Notes under the pieces: model-generated
What the model was told of the DNA's origin: nothing
Database searches by the model: none
Seen by the model: the letters and a program-made list of their open reading frames with translations, nothing else
In this document: in pieces, positions 1 to 10,566 of the stretch
Layout of the letters: every line of letters begins with the position of its first letter
Position numbering within the stretch: the stretch's first letter is position 1
Position numbers and translations under genes: made by a program
Source of the DNA: Apostichopus parvimensis
Taxonomy: Eukaryota > Echinodermata > Holothuroidea > Aspidochirotida > Stichopodidae
Length of the DNA stretch: 30,110 nucleotides
Direction of reading: 5' to 3'
Assembly (NCBI GenBank): GCA_000934455.1
Contig: KN884027.1
Coordinates: 114,211 to 144,320, forward strand

Positions 1-679
1 ATAGTAACAGATGTGAAGTGAGAACTTTATGATAGCTAACAGGTACTTTAACACTTGCAGTTTTTCGCTTCATCCTTGCAATTTTTTAGTGGTTTGTAAT
101 ATGATGTAACACATTTTTCTCATATCTCTTGTAATATGACATAATACATATATCTCATGTCTCTCGTACTATGACATAACACATATATCTAAGAAATTGA
201 AGTAAATTTAAGTGATAACTATGAAGGTACTAGTTTGCTATAGGTATGTGTCATATAATGAAACTTTTGACAGAAGTAATGTATGAATGCATGTATGTTT
301 TCTAGAGTATTAACAAAGCGTAAATAACTGTTGAGTTTGTTGCTCAACTTTTACCTGCTTATGAAAGAAGGAGGGGGGCTATCTTTCGAACAGAAGAATA
401 TAGTTGATGTTGTGCATTCACAAAAGCTATTCAACCAACATAATTAATTAAACCAGATAATTAAACTTGTGAAACAAATGCAACCATGTTTGTTAACGTA
501 AACTAAACAAGCAGGTTCACCTACACAACCATATGTAAGCCAAATTAGTTCACACCAGAATTTGTTTTGTTGTTGTAATGTTCTGTCCAAACATGTCTGG
601 AGAAAAAGTGAGTTGTGACCAACTATACTTCTAAACTTACTTTATCAGGTTCTTACAGTTTTACCTATTTCTCATACAG
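1..679. other. intron or upstream sequence of the PTP gene
   Basis: No exon is recognisable here. The phosphatase exon at 680 starts in phase 0, so the preceding coding exon must lie upstream, probably outside the window. The stretch is AT-rich. It contains a short tandem repeat of about 35 bp at 95-191 (listed separately) and ends in a pyrimidine-rich tract and CAG acceptor just before position 680. Confidence 0.6.
95..191. repeat. about 35-bp tandem repeat, 2.8 copies
   Basis: Three diverged copies follow each other from about 95, 130 and 164. Each begins with a form of TGTAATATGA(C/T)(A/G)TAA and ends with a TATCTC/TATCT stretch. It is an AT-rich intronic minisatellite with no coding content. 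Confidence 0.7.
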
Positions 680-819
680 AAAGTAATGTCTGTACATCAA
701 CTGCAGTTGCTCAACTGGCCGGAAGACAGAAACTTTTCAGTAATGAAGGAGTTCAGGAAGAAAATCAGCTTTCTGTATAAACAGCAAGAGATGTGTGGAC
801 CTATGCTAGTACACTGCAT
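680..819 (+). CDS. receptor-type tyrosine phosphatase D2 exon (WPE loop and catalytic Cys)
   Basis: This internal exon starts after an acceptor CATACAG and ends before the donor GTAAGG at 820. It opens in phase 0 and leaves two bases (AT) for the next codon. It reads KVMSVHQLQLLNWPEDR and ends in GPMLVHC. This is the PTP segment from the beta strand before the WPD loop to the catalytic Cys (TGC, 815-817). The general-acid loop is WPE rather than WPD, as in many second (D2) domains of receptor PTPs, and the usual G-[IV]-P after it is missing. Joined to the next exon, the P-loop reads HC-I-S-GVGRS, so Cys-X5-Arg is kept. The acidic change suggests weak or no catalysis and a regulatory D2 role. 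The earlier part of the gene (D1, membrane segment, ectodomain) is not in the window. Confidence 0.85.
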
Positions 820-1386
820 GTAAGGATATTGATATGTGAAACGATTATTACTTAGTAGGCTAGATTTTAATTGCATGGCAGTAGAAATTGTTGGACCTAC
901 ACCAGCTCACTGCATGAAGGATATTAAGGAATAGGTAACATTATGAATTAGGTGTGGAATACAAAGGAACATTATATAGATTTGGTTTTAGAGAGGCGGG
1001 GCTGGTTACAGGGGTAATGCAACGGGACTGATCAAACTCAAAGCACTCAATGGGTAGGGTTATGTCAGTACAGGGACGAATGGACTTTTTTGTTGCAAAA
1101 GATAGTGATGAATGTTGAAAGGAAGGATATTTGTGTGTAATACACATGTATAACATTACATGACAAAGTGCACGATGACAGACTATTTAATTAATTATAA
1201 TAGCCAAGAGTGATTAACATTGTGGGTAGGAGAAGACATGGGTTAGAACAATTTATAATCCAAAGGCACACAAACAACGTGATGCCATTGTTTCTTATCA
1301 TTTTCAAGTTCATTATGTAAAAAAAAATTCTTGTCTGTCATTGCGATGAAAACTTTTATGGAGGTTCATCATTTTTTTACTAACAG
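820..1386 (+). other. PTP intron splitting the catalytic P-loop
   Basis: The intron runs from GTAAGG to TTTTTTTACTAACAG. It interrupts the codon after the catalytic Cys. At 887-932 it carries a degraded copy of the preceding exon end and its splice donor (see findings). Nothing else coding is visible. Confidence 0.75.
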
Positions 1387-1522
1387 CAGTGGTGTTGGGC
1401 GTAGCAGTGTATTTGTTGCCATTGAGATGGCCCTACAGCAGATTGAGGCCAATGGCACCGTGGATGTTTTCAATGTGGTAAGACAGATGAGGAATAGAAA
1501 TCCAAATGTCATCAAGTCCATG
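1387..1522 (+). CDS. receptor-type tyrosine phosphatase D2 exon (P-loop Arg and following helices)
   Basis: The exon is bounded by acceptor TTACTAACAG and donor GTGAGT at 1523. Its first base completes the split codon, after which it reads SGVGRSSVFVAIEMALQQIE, then VDVFNVVRQMRNRNPN and finally VIKSM. These match the PTP block that follows the catalytic Cys: the P-loop Arg, the long helix, then the VDVF..V..MR..RP motif. The usual Thr-Gly after the Arg is Ser-Ser. The exon ends in phase 0 right after Met, at the position where PTPs normally have QT and the Q-loop begins. It is clearly a PTP domain; its assignment to D2 rests on WPE and on closeness to the stop codon. Confidence 0.9.
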
Positions 1523-2439
1523 GTGAGTTTAAGTTGTATTAGTTAATAAATACCAATTATAATTAACATGGTGAGGAGTATAGAATATTGTACAACAGAA
1601 AGTACAAATGATCACAACATCAAAACAGAATTAAGTTTGTGAAGGAGATGCAAACCCAACCATTGTCATTGGTACATGTCATGAACATCTAACAGCTAAC
1701 AAAAATATTATTCCATTTGGGAGATATCCCTAAAGAGAATAAGTAAAATGACTTAGATCATAGTGACACTATGACATCACTGAGTTGTTTTATAGATTTT
1801 CTTTGGTGGTTGGGGAGATGGTCTTTACAAAGATTTCTGTACTATAAGCCAAATATGGTGGTTGCGTGTTGTTTCCCAATAAGTAGCGTCAGTAAAAACT
1901 ACACACGATAGATGGAATCTTCAAAACAGAAGACTTAGGCCTATGTGATGATCATGTACTATATATTTTATCCAAAAGACCTCAAAGAAATGAGAATAAA
2001 ATTCCACTTCATTTAATACAATATCTGCGTCATCCTGCCACAAGTGTATTTATGATACACTTCTTACACATGAGATATAGATATGTCAACAAATAAATGG
2101 TGAATTTCAAAACTTGTTAGTTCTAAAGATTAAATCTAAATCTAATTTTCTACTTCCAGTTTTGAAATGCCTTAAAGGAAAAATGTGAACAGCAAAATAT
2201 AAAATTTTGAAAATTTCGTTATTTTCCACCTGTCATCAGTAAAAGTTGAAGATTTTCTATCATATGTCATTCATTGTTAAGTGTTATATGATGATTGCTC
2301 CAGTAAGCACAACACTAAGAAGTATCCTCATAGTAGTTATACATCACTGTTATATATACATATATCTCTATATTTTTATATATGTGTTTCAAATTGTAGA
2401 TAAAACTTAAGCGTTCTATTTTTCTGTTTGTCATTACAG
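1523..2439 (+). other. last intron of the PTP gene
   Basis: AT-rich intron from GTGAGT to a long pyrimidine tract and CATTACAG at 2439. It includes a short TATATACATATATCTCTATAT run near 2350. No exon or mobile element is recognised. Confidence 0.75.
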
Positions 2440-2517
2440 GAAGATTACTTCCTGTGCTACCAAATTATCCAATCTGTTGCAAGTGAAGAAGAGAATTATG
2501 AAAATCTGAAGTATTAG
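2440..2517 (+). CDS. receptor-type tyrosine phosphatase terminal exon (Q-loop and C-terminal tail)
   Basis: The final coding exon opens in phase 0 and stops at TAG (2515-2517). It gives EDYFLCYQIIQ, followed by a 14-residue acidic tail that ends ENYENLKY. EDYFLCYQIIQ matches the last helix of PTP domains (EQY.FCY..VQ). The Q-loop Gln that activates water in active PTPs is Asp here, a second change pointing to a catalytically weak D2. The tail has a YxN motif (YENL). From family knowledge, vertebrate PTP-alpha ends in a short tail with YANF, whose phosphotyrosine binds the Grb2 SH2 domain; the Tyr here falls at the same distance from the FCY helix. Function is inferred only. Confidence 0.88.
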   Translation, partial: EDYFLCYQIIQSVASEEENYENLKY

Positions 2518-2720
2518 AGTTCTAGATGGTCTTTATGTACCACCTTGTCCCACTATGACCCTGCCCCTCTCCTTTTTCCATGCCTAAGAGCTACCCCTAT
2601 CTCTGTTGCAGTGTTCGTTATGGATGGTATATTCCCAACCAAACAGTCACAATTAACCAGTAGAATAAAAACAAGACTATCAGGACAACAGGTTGGAACT
2701 GGAAGTTAACCGGATATAGA
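2518..2720 (+). other. 3' untranslated region with poly(A) signal
   Basis: This follows the PTP stop codon. An AATAAA hexamer lies at 2664-2669, about 150 bases after the stop, which would place a cleavage site near 2680-2700. No other hexamer lies closer. Confidence 0.5.
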
Positions 2721-2939
2721 ATGAATCCAGATGATAAAGGTTCCTTGACCTTAAAATTTGAAGAAATTCATAGTGGAGGCACTGAAATCAGTTTCAACAG
2801 TCTGCATCAGCATATAACACTATTTGTGTTTGTCTCTTTCTTGTTGTGTTACCCATTTTTAATCAAAAGCCTGCAAACAATATTGCGTTTCATTTTAAAT
2901 GTGGTATTAGGGGATTAACACTTTCACCAGCCTGCTGTA

Positions 2940-3440
2940 AAATGCTTGCTCTCTACTTTCAGTGACAGTAGACAAAGACTCATCTAGTAAGGTGTGGAAG
3001 ATAGGAGTAGCCAAGTCTTTCTCTCTATAGTCTTTCAATTATTGAATAGAAGTAAAAATATGTTAATTGTAGCTGTCTGTTAACATGTACATATGAGTGA
3101 CAGTAGACACACACTAATGTAGCAAGGCAAGGTGTTGAAAATAAGAGTAGTCTTTCTCTATTGTCTTTCAACTAATTAATAGAAGAGAAAATGTGTTAAA
3201 TATAGGCTGTCTGTTAACATGTACATATGAGTGACAGTAGTCACATCCTAATGTAGGAAGGCAAGGTGTTGACAATAGGAGTAGTCTTTCTCCCTATAGT
3301 CTTTCATTGTTTAATTGAAGTAATACAAATTTACCAATTGTTGCTGTCTGTTAACATAGGTAGAGTAGTCCCTCTATTCTTCCAATTTCTTTAATAGAGG
3401 TAATATAACAACTAGTATTATTAACTGTAGCTGCCAAAAT
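2940..3440. repeat. about 135-bp tandem repeat
   Basis: Diverged units begin with GTGACAGTAG at 2962, 3097 and 3231, so the period is 134-135 bp. A fourth, shorter unit follows to about 3430. Each unit carries, in order, GTGACAGTAG, a CTAATGTAG-type stretch, AGTAGTCTTTCTC, TAGTCTTTCA and GCTGTCTGTTAACAT. There is no coding potential. A further isolated copy lies at 3960-4140. Confidence 0.8.
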
Positions 3441-3955
3441 CAAGGCTTACATGTAGCCAAAGTTATATAGAAAAGGGTGCACTTAAATAACTTGCATAAC
3501 ATGATTGAGTATTCACTTTAAATACTACATCACATCTTGAGTGATACCACTATTAGACTCTCTACTTTATCATCTTCAAATTGATATCAAACTGGCTACA
3601 TTTAGTCAAACTGCTGAAGCTGTGGCTTACATGTGGGAGCACTTTATAAGTATAACAGAACAAACTTAAGCAAACAGAAAAGTCCACATACAGGGTAATT
3701 GTTCTTTCAGTCAAATCATTTTAGAAGTTAACAGCCTTGCAAGCATTGTAAAAGAAAGGTTGAGCAGTAGAGGGTAGGAGAATGTTATTAATTGTACCAT
3801 TTGGAATATTTGTCATCAACTAAAAACATTAAGTTGCATGACATTGTTCTCTTCTGATACACCATTATTTAGACTAGTCTGTTGCAATGGTGATATAGAA
3901 TCATTTGCGCAAGTGCATCATTTTCTTGGTTGCATGGGCCAGAGTAGGAGTACAG
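3441..3955. other. non-coding stretch
   Basis: AT-rich sequence between copies of the 135-bp repeat. I see no gene, hairpin or mobile-element end in it. Confidence 0.5.
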
Positions 3956-3959
3956 GATA

Positions 3960-4140
3960 CATTTGAGTGACAGTAGGCAATCACTCATCTAGCAAAGCAA
4001 GGAGGTGTGGAATTTGTGGGAATAGTATATCTCTAGTCTTTCAAATATTTTTAAGAGAAGTTAAAAGAACTAATAGTTGTCTTTCACCTTTTATAAGAGA
4101 ATTAAAACATGTAATATTGTTAATTGTAGCTGCCAAGTTG
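3960..4140. repeat. detached copy of the 135-bp repeat
   Basis: It begins GAGTGACAGTAGGCAATCAC and contains CTAGTCTTTCAA and TGTTAATTGTAGCTGCCAAG, in the same order as the units at 2962-3430. The final TTAATTGTAGCTGCCAAG also resembles the GAATTGCAGCTGCCAA boxes of the repeat downstream (4770 and 5150), so the two families may share a part. Confidence 0.6.
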
Positions 4141-4389
4141 TACTAACATGGAGAATGCAATGGTTAGTCACATTTTAAAAATGTTATTCTAGTTCCTTTC
4201 AAGTTAATGGTATTTTAAGACTACTTCCTTCGAAGTGTAATACAAGGTATCATATCATGACAGTCTGCATGTGAAGTAAACAGGTCAATTTTGTCTCATT
4301 TTGCCATCACTCTGAAGACATAATTTAATTCCAATTGAATGCATTTTTTTCTTTGAACTGTTTTCTATATTGTTATTACATTTTGCAAG

Positions 4390-5450
4390 CAAAATTTTGA
4401 ATTTGCAATGGTCTAACTGAAGTTCAATTTGTAATAGTATTTACTCTCACTTTTCTGGTTTTTTTCTTATCATCCTTGCATCATAATGATGGTAATATCA
4501 CAAATGACTATCACAACAGCAGGTCACCTAGTTGTGGAAATGGTACTCATTCTATGAGGTTTCATACTTTCATTGCGCCCCAACAAATTATCCTACATGA
4601 ATATCTTTCTGTAAATCTCCATGCCAAGCAGCTTAGGGTTTATATCACTTGGAAGAAAGACGTGATATGAATTTAAAATGATGTTATCCTTATATTTTTT
4701 TCTTTTCTGTTTGTCTACTTTTGCTTTCCTTTTTGGAAGTAAAAGTTTTAATTTTAAATGATTTTATGGAATTGCAGCTGCCAAATTTTAATTTTCCACC
4801 AGAGTATATTTTGCTTTAAAAATGTTTTTTGTTTCTCCTTTTGTAATACATCTTGCACCAAAATGGAAATATCGTGAATGACTACAAGAAGCAAGTAATA
4901 TTTGATGTGAAAATGCTACTTTTAGAGATTATTGCCTGTCAAGAATGAAACTTTTCTTCCAAAGTGAGAGGATGCGGCCTGTGAAGCAATTCACGCCCGT
5001 TCTTTATCACTGTACTATGAAGAAAAATGTTCTACAAATTCAAATTTTAATGTTTTTTCATTACTTTGCTTTGATTTGTTGTTTTTCTTCCTGCTTTTTT
5101 TCTTCTCTTCTCATTTTTGCCAAGTAAAAGTTTAATTTGAATGTCTTTATTGAATTGCAGTTGCCAAGTTTGAAATTTCAAGTATAGTCTATTTCTTATC
5201 ACATGTTTTGTGTTTACTTGTGCCTTGCATCGGAATGGTAATATCATTAATCAAGTCATCAAGTCATACAAGTATGTTGTGGAAATGTTGCTTTACTGAT
5301 TATTGGCTACCAAGAAATTATATTTTTACCAATTATATCTTACATGAGCGGTTTTCACGGAATCAAGAAACTTACCTTTCTTCAAATAGCAGTTTTGGTG
5401 CAATGATATCGATTGACACACATTCAGTATTTCCTTTCAACTGACTTCTA
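4390..5450. repeat. about 375-bp diverged tandem repeat, three units
   Basis: Three landmarks recur in order. The first is TTG(A/G)AATTGCAG(C/T)TGCCAA, at about 4770 and 5150, with a weaker form near 4395. The second is CTTGCA(C/T)C followed by AATGG.AATATC, near 4480, 4856 and 5228. The third is a CAA(G/C)AA(A/T)..(A/T)..TT stretch about 110 bases later. Spacing is about 372-380 bp. Divergence is high, so the array is old. Short reading frames across it differ between units and are not treated as genes. Confidence 0.6.
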
Positions 5451-6880
5451 TTATTATTAAAAATGAATTATTTTCATGAAATGAATGATATGATTTCAGA
5501 TTAGATTTATATTTATATCCTTTATCATTTGCGCTTTTCTGTCTTCCTTATGTAACAACCAAAACACAGGTTCATGTTGCTATGCAGTGTATTTGTAAAC
5601 AAACAACAAGTAAGAAATAAAACCCTGCAAAGACAAAACAAATGGATCATGAATACAAGATTAAGGTAATTACTTATCATGGATAATTAATGTAAATTAA
5701 ATGTGCAATGAGAGACAATACATGAGTGACGAGCAGTCATAAACATTGAGTATTGTTCTTACTTAATTAAATATTGTCTCATTATTCTCAGATGTTGGTC
5801 ATAGCGAAGCACTAAATGAGTCCAACGATCTCAATTACTCCAACGAAAAGAATTAAACCAAATCACTTAAGGAAATAAAAAGAATAACAAATCAGGTGAC
5901 ATGTCATGTGACCAACTTCACCTGAGCAATTGGGTTGCCAAGGAGATGATAGAACTCTCAGGTCTGATAATACATTTTAATACTTATTAACACCTTCACC
6001 AATCTCCAGGAATCATGGTTACTAATTATAAGTTTGATCATCCATCACTGATTATGATAACGACAGAAAGGATAAGTATAAGCATAATAGTATACAACTT
6101 AGCAATAACATGATGTAGCGCACATTGTGACAAAGATCTTATAACGTCAAGGCCACACAACACAGGTGCGTTAGGATAGCACAGTAGTGGACGGCGATCT
6201 ACCGTGACAGGCAAGTTATTTAAGTTACTTAATTGACAGCAATTTCGAAATCAAATACACTCTTCATCACTCTGCAATTAAATCCTATCAAACAATTATG
6301 AATTAAAGCTTACCCTGAATATGAGACGATCTTGTTAAGCGCAAGAATGGCTCTGTAAAAATGGAATAGAAGACCATTCGCAAAAAGTAGTAATAGTAGT
6401 GACAATTGTCATAAAAAGTAGTAAAGTAAAATAGATGGCGCTCGTCGCCTTTTACCAAGTCCATCGGTAAGGGTTACCACTGTTACACTTAAAATGAAAA
6501 AAAAGTTGCAATGCTGTTGAAATGCAGGTAACGGGTAATTCCTTTCAACTTTAATCTTTGATCATTACAAATGTATTATTTTCACTTTCATCAGAAATCT
6601 AAGTATAACTTACGAGTGAATACTACTTATAATAAACAGGGTCAAATCATTCCTTCTTTTATGTTACACTTTAAATGAGCGGCTTTGAATTGCAGCTTAG
6701 GCACAATAATTTAATGAATTTGGTTTCTGATAATTAAAATAATAATTTTCACATCATTGTTCTACATCAGATGCTTATTTATGCACGGGTTTTATGAAAT
6801 TATTGTTAAGTTTGAGAAATAGTTAAGATCAATTATCTAATAGACACTTCCATTTACACTTTAATTCTGATCCGTTATTC
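5451..6880. other. non-coding stretch
   Basis: AT-rich sequence with no supported gene, RNA or transposon end. Short open frames are scattered, lack splice or codon support, and were not called. Confidence 0.5.
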
Positions 6881-6884
6881 ACAC

Positions 6885-7015
6885 ATAATTTTGACAATTT
6901 ATAATTTTGACAGATCTCATACGCAAAAAAATTTCAAAATCGGTTGGAAATCGCAGTCGGCAGAAATTGCGCGCAGAATATGTCTAACAAAACGCCATTT
7001 CTATTCCTTGTAAGT
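6885..7015. repeat. dispersed repeat, copy 1
   Basis: It shares with 7680-7810 an ordered set of blocks: a CATAATT.TG.CAATTT stretch, a GACAG.GATCT block and GAAATCGCAGTCGGCAGAA followed by a TTGCGCGC-like end. Copy 2 has ATTGCAGTCGGCAGAAGTTG in the same place. The family is not recognised. Confidence 0.5.
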
Positions 7016-7679
7016 ACCATTGTTATGAACACGCAACCGCTTGCAAATATATACTGACTAAAATCGAGGTCTCACTGGCATTTTCCTGAATTACAACACA
7101 CCAGTTACTGGACAACAGTTATGGGATAACAAGCAGTACAAAATGAGCTTATATTATACAGGGAATAAGATATCCAGCAATGTGTCACATGATAATATAC
7201 TGTAACAAGTAAATATTAAACTATTATGAAATAATTATCTCCTTAATTATCAAATTAGAACGTTCCTTGAGTTGCAGCTTGTATAGAGTTGTGGTAATAC
7301 ATTTTATATTTTTATATTTTCAGAAATAAATGGTATGAATAAACATTTTCAATCTTTCTATATTTATGAATTAAGAGTACCAAAAGGTCCATCCCCTTCC
7401 CCTACCTCTGATTCTTCTGGTCCCCTTTCAGCATAAATGCATCACATGAAGACATTCTATCACACACTCCTCTTCCCATTACATATTGCTACTATTTTAA
7501 TTTCCAGATGCGGTTCATCGAACCACGGCCCTCATTATCTAGGGATTTTCCGTTTTTTGCGAGGTTTTTTTTCGAAATAGGAAACAATCAAGTTTCAAGA
7601 GTGCGCTCATAATTGACTCGTCCAAACAATTCTCATAGCCAATACCTTGAATATTGCAGCAGATTTTTGATCATCAATT

Positions 7680-7810
7680 TAAGCATAATTGTGCCAATTT
7701 CTGACAGCGAGATCTGCGCTAAATATTCAAAGCCATAAGAAAAACGCAATTCGCTTTGAAAATTGCAGTCGGCAGAAGTTGCTCGCGGATTGATGTTTCC
7801 AAAACGGGCG
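7680..7810. repeat. dispersed repeat, copy 2
   Basis: Direct-orientation relative of 6885-7015, about 790 bp downstream. The conserved core is GCAGTCGGCAGAA followed by TTGC(T/G)CGC. The minus-strand open frame over this area (7633-7854) is probably a by-product of the repeat. Confidence 0.5.
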
Positions 7811-8084
7811 AAGAGGCCCTGCTCGCATGCTCTTGAACTGGGCGTCTGAAACACTATAGCTCCACCACTAATTATTTCATGATATACTCATTTTGTTTCC
7901 ATTGACCAACGAGACAACTTTTCACTATCAACTGGCTACAATTGGCATTGAGTGTTGATCATGGTGATGAATGAGTCTTGTATAGACTTTCTTTTATGTT
8001 TGATAAAGCTGCATCCGGACTCACAAACCAAATTCTCACCCATAACTAACTCATTCTTTCCTTCCTTTTTGTTCAAGGGAAGGA

Positions 8085-8225
8085 ACAGTAGAGGCCATTA
8101 GTCTTTATTCGAGAAACTTCCTTTCTCAGAGGGTTGTGAACGAATGGAATGACTTGCCAGTTGTCCTTTCTAAAAGTGTCAAATAGGATTTGAGATTTCC
8201 GTGTTAAGATTTTTCAAAGGGTCCT
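8085..8225 (+). pseudogene. 3' tail of a non-LTR retrotransposon reverse transcriptase (fossil)
   Basis: From 8097 one frame reads ISLYSRNFLSQRVVNEWNDL and then PVVLSKSVK, with an in-frame TAG at 8184-8186. The pattern RN.FSQRVVN.WN.LP..VV..SV..F is the conserved last part of many LINE endonuclease/reverse transcriptase ORFs. Only this tail is present; no reverse transcriptase motifs lie upstream. It is a 5'-truncated dead copy. Confidence 0.6.
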
Positions 8226-8914
8226 TGATGGGGAATTTATGTCTCGAGTGATCCTTTTTTAAATAAGAGTTTACTTATTTATTCAGTGAGTAGACAGAAG
8301 AGACCTCGTTCCTCACCGAATGAATTGGAAGCATAACACATTCAAATAATATATCGAAATATGATATCGAAATGAATGATGTAATCAAATTTTAGTTTAG
8401 AATAAATCTGTCATCATGTCTGCCTAGGTTCGAGTTCATTTGTTTGGTAATTTGTTTATTAATTCCTCTTCTTTTTTGGTGGTCCCGCGTAAATATGTGT
8501 GTCTATACACGTTGGATAATGTATTGTTTGTTTTGCGTTTTGTTTGTTTGTTTTGTTTTCGCTTTGTTGGCCTTTTGGTTTCGATACCAACATAACCCTA
8601 TGCAGTCATGATGGTGTGTGTGACGTCTTGCTTGTAAATACGATATCTCAAGAAGGCTTACATTGATGAATCTCATACTTGACAAATAGAGTAACATAAC
8701 CTTATTGCTTATAGTGGAGGTAAAACGTCATCTGAGGTCACCAGATGTCAAGTATTGAAAACTTTGTAAGCAAGTCCTGTGTTAATCATGACATGGTGTA
8801 ATTGTACATCAAAATATTGTTTCAGGACATTTATTTTATCAGAGCAATTTCTAATGAAAATAAAATAAAACTGTTAGCAAACTGCTTATCCACTAGAGAG
8901 CCTGTGTTATAGAA
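8226..8914. other. non-coding stretch
   Basis: T-rich and A-rich sequence, including a TTTGTTTGTTTTGTTTTCG run near 8540. No feature is supported. Confidence 0.45.
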
Positions 8915-8999
8915 TGTGTAAAAGTAAGTTGGCCTGACGTTTCGATCCTATCAGAATCTTCTTCAGAGGCTAAAAAAAGGCCAACTTAGTTTTACACAA
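8915..8999. mobile_element. 85-bp inverted-repeat element (MITE-like)
   Basis: The arms are 8915-8934 and 8979-8999. TGTGTAAAAGTAAGTTGGCC is the reverse complement of GGCCAACTTAGTTTTACACA with one mismatch in 20. Between them lies TGACGTTTCGATCC, then TCTTCTTCAGAGGC, wording I associate with short dispersed elements in many marine invertebrate genomes. It has no coding capacity. The flanks give no clear target duplication. Confidence 0.65.
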
Positions 9000-10566
9000 T
9001 TTCTAATAAATAAGCAGAAGTCTAGTGTAAGGAAGTCATCGAAACCTCAATACATTTTGCATTCTGGTTCTTGGTTTTTTTTTTGTTTTTTTTTTTACTA
9101 TCGTTTCGTTCTTTCATACAAACACGGTAGACTGGAAAGCTTTGCAATAGTGAATGCCCGTTCTGTCTTTCCGCATATTGAGACACGGGAATTTCAATAG
9201 AAATTGATGGTATAGTACAAGAGCTTACAAGATTTGTGACGAAAATAATATAGAAACGAAATACAACATAGTAAGTATAGATATAATCTAAGAAGTCAGG
9301 GTTGATTTTTAAAAACAAAACCAAAATATAATTACGGCAAAACAAAGCCAAAAACCAACGAAGAAAAACAAAGCAAAAAGACAACAATAATCAATACCAA
9401 TTTATGATGATTACAGAAAAAAAGGCAAGGGAAACTACATCAGCAAGTTAAAATAGCAGCTTCAATACTTAAAATAATCAAAGCCAAATTTCAAATCAGG
9501 TTGGGTGGTGCGGGAGGTGTATAAATGAAAGGAGATCCAAGCATAGAGATTGTCTCTCTTTTATAGTATAAACAGAAAAAAATGGTGACATTAAATTATG
9601 TCTCAACGTGTTGAAGAATCAATTGCACGCTGATAGCAGAGGGTACATGTCGTATTACAGCTTCAATTACATTAGTATAGCATAATAAAATGGTAAACTT
9701 AATTGCTACACAAAATGAGAGATGAATGTAGCAGTTAAGATTGTTTGTTCACATAATCTCAGTAATGTTACTACTTTAAAAACTTTACAAATATAACGGA
9801 ATTCCTAATGTTAACAGAATTACTTCTAAAATCCCTGTAAAGTCAGAATGCGACGGTTGTATACTTCAGTCACAGTTGGCAGTCCTCTTAGAGTTTAAAT
9901 CCGAAGTTTTCTCTTAGTATTGCTGCTGTAGGTGTCGTACCACAATTAATCGTTCCATTGACTTATACAATAAATTTGTCACTTTCAAGGTGGAAACAGC
10001 TTTGCTCCTATTAGAACTACTTCACATTTCTGACGTGCTGCTTTACTGAGGCTGACTTTGAAAAACTGTGATACAAAAGATAGTACAGTCATCGACAATG
10101 CTGCTAGCCCGTATGGGAATCCGATTGAAATAGCTGAACGATTCAAGTGTAACAACAGGAATACAAAACTATGTTTAGTCACCCCACCCCTGATACCACC
10201 CCTCCCACCACAAATCCGACTCATTAAAGGTGAAATGGAGCGCATTCGCACAAAAGCGAAATATGCGATAATAATGACAGTATAGAAATGCAGGTAGAGC
10301 AGATATCCACGAGAATAAAACTAGTAGTGTGGAGGATTCAATTATGACATACTAGTACTTTCTACTGGTAAACTTTACTCATTGTCGAATACATCTCTCA
10401 AATTACTACACCATACATGGTCTAGCATTTGTTATTTGTAACAACATGCACATCTGTATTTTAAGTATTTTAGACAAAAGAAAATGAAATTCACATCAAT
10501 TTCTAGAACTTGTATCTTCGTCAAAGAAATAGCTCCGTTTCGATGTCTAACGAATCATGAACTTAC
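9000..10566. other. non-coding or intronic stretch
   Basis: It includes an A-rich/T-rich run near 9070. A minus-strand open frame of 121 codons (9387-9022) is low-complexity and lacks family motifs. Open frames on both strands overlap at 9985-10285, and neither is recognised. If the minus-strand gene at 11098-10567 is real, this would be one of its introns. Confidence 0.4.

Noticed and set aside
2721-2918. 65-codon frame just after the PTP gene with a hydrophobic stretch (FVFVSFLLCYPFLI)
   Set aside because: It follows the probable poly(A) site, has no signal context and no family likeness; hydrophobic frames are common in T-rich DNA.
2940-5450. CRISPR-like array
   Set aside because: Units are long (135 and 375 bp), diverged throughout and without constant short repeats and unique spacers; the genome is eukaryotic.
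9022-9387. Minus-strand open frame of 121 codons
   Set aside because: Composition is driven by A/T runs (poly-Lys, Phe/Tyr-rich), there is no family motif, and it partly covers a simple-sequence run.
9985-10285. Overlapping open frames on both strands (88 and 75 codons)
   Set aside because: Neither has a recognisable motif or convincing splice sites; the two strands contradict each other.
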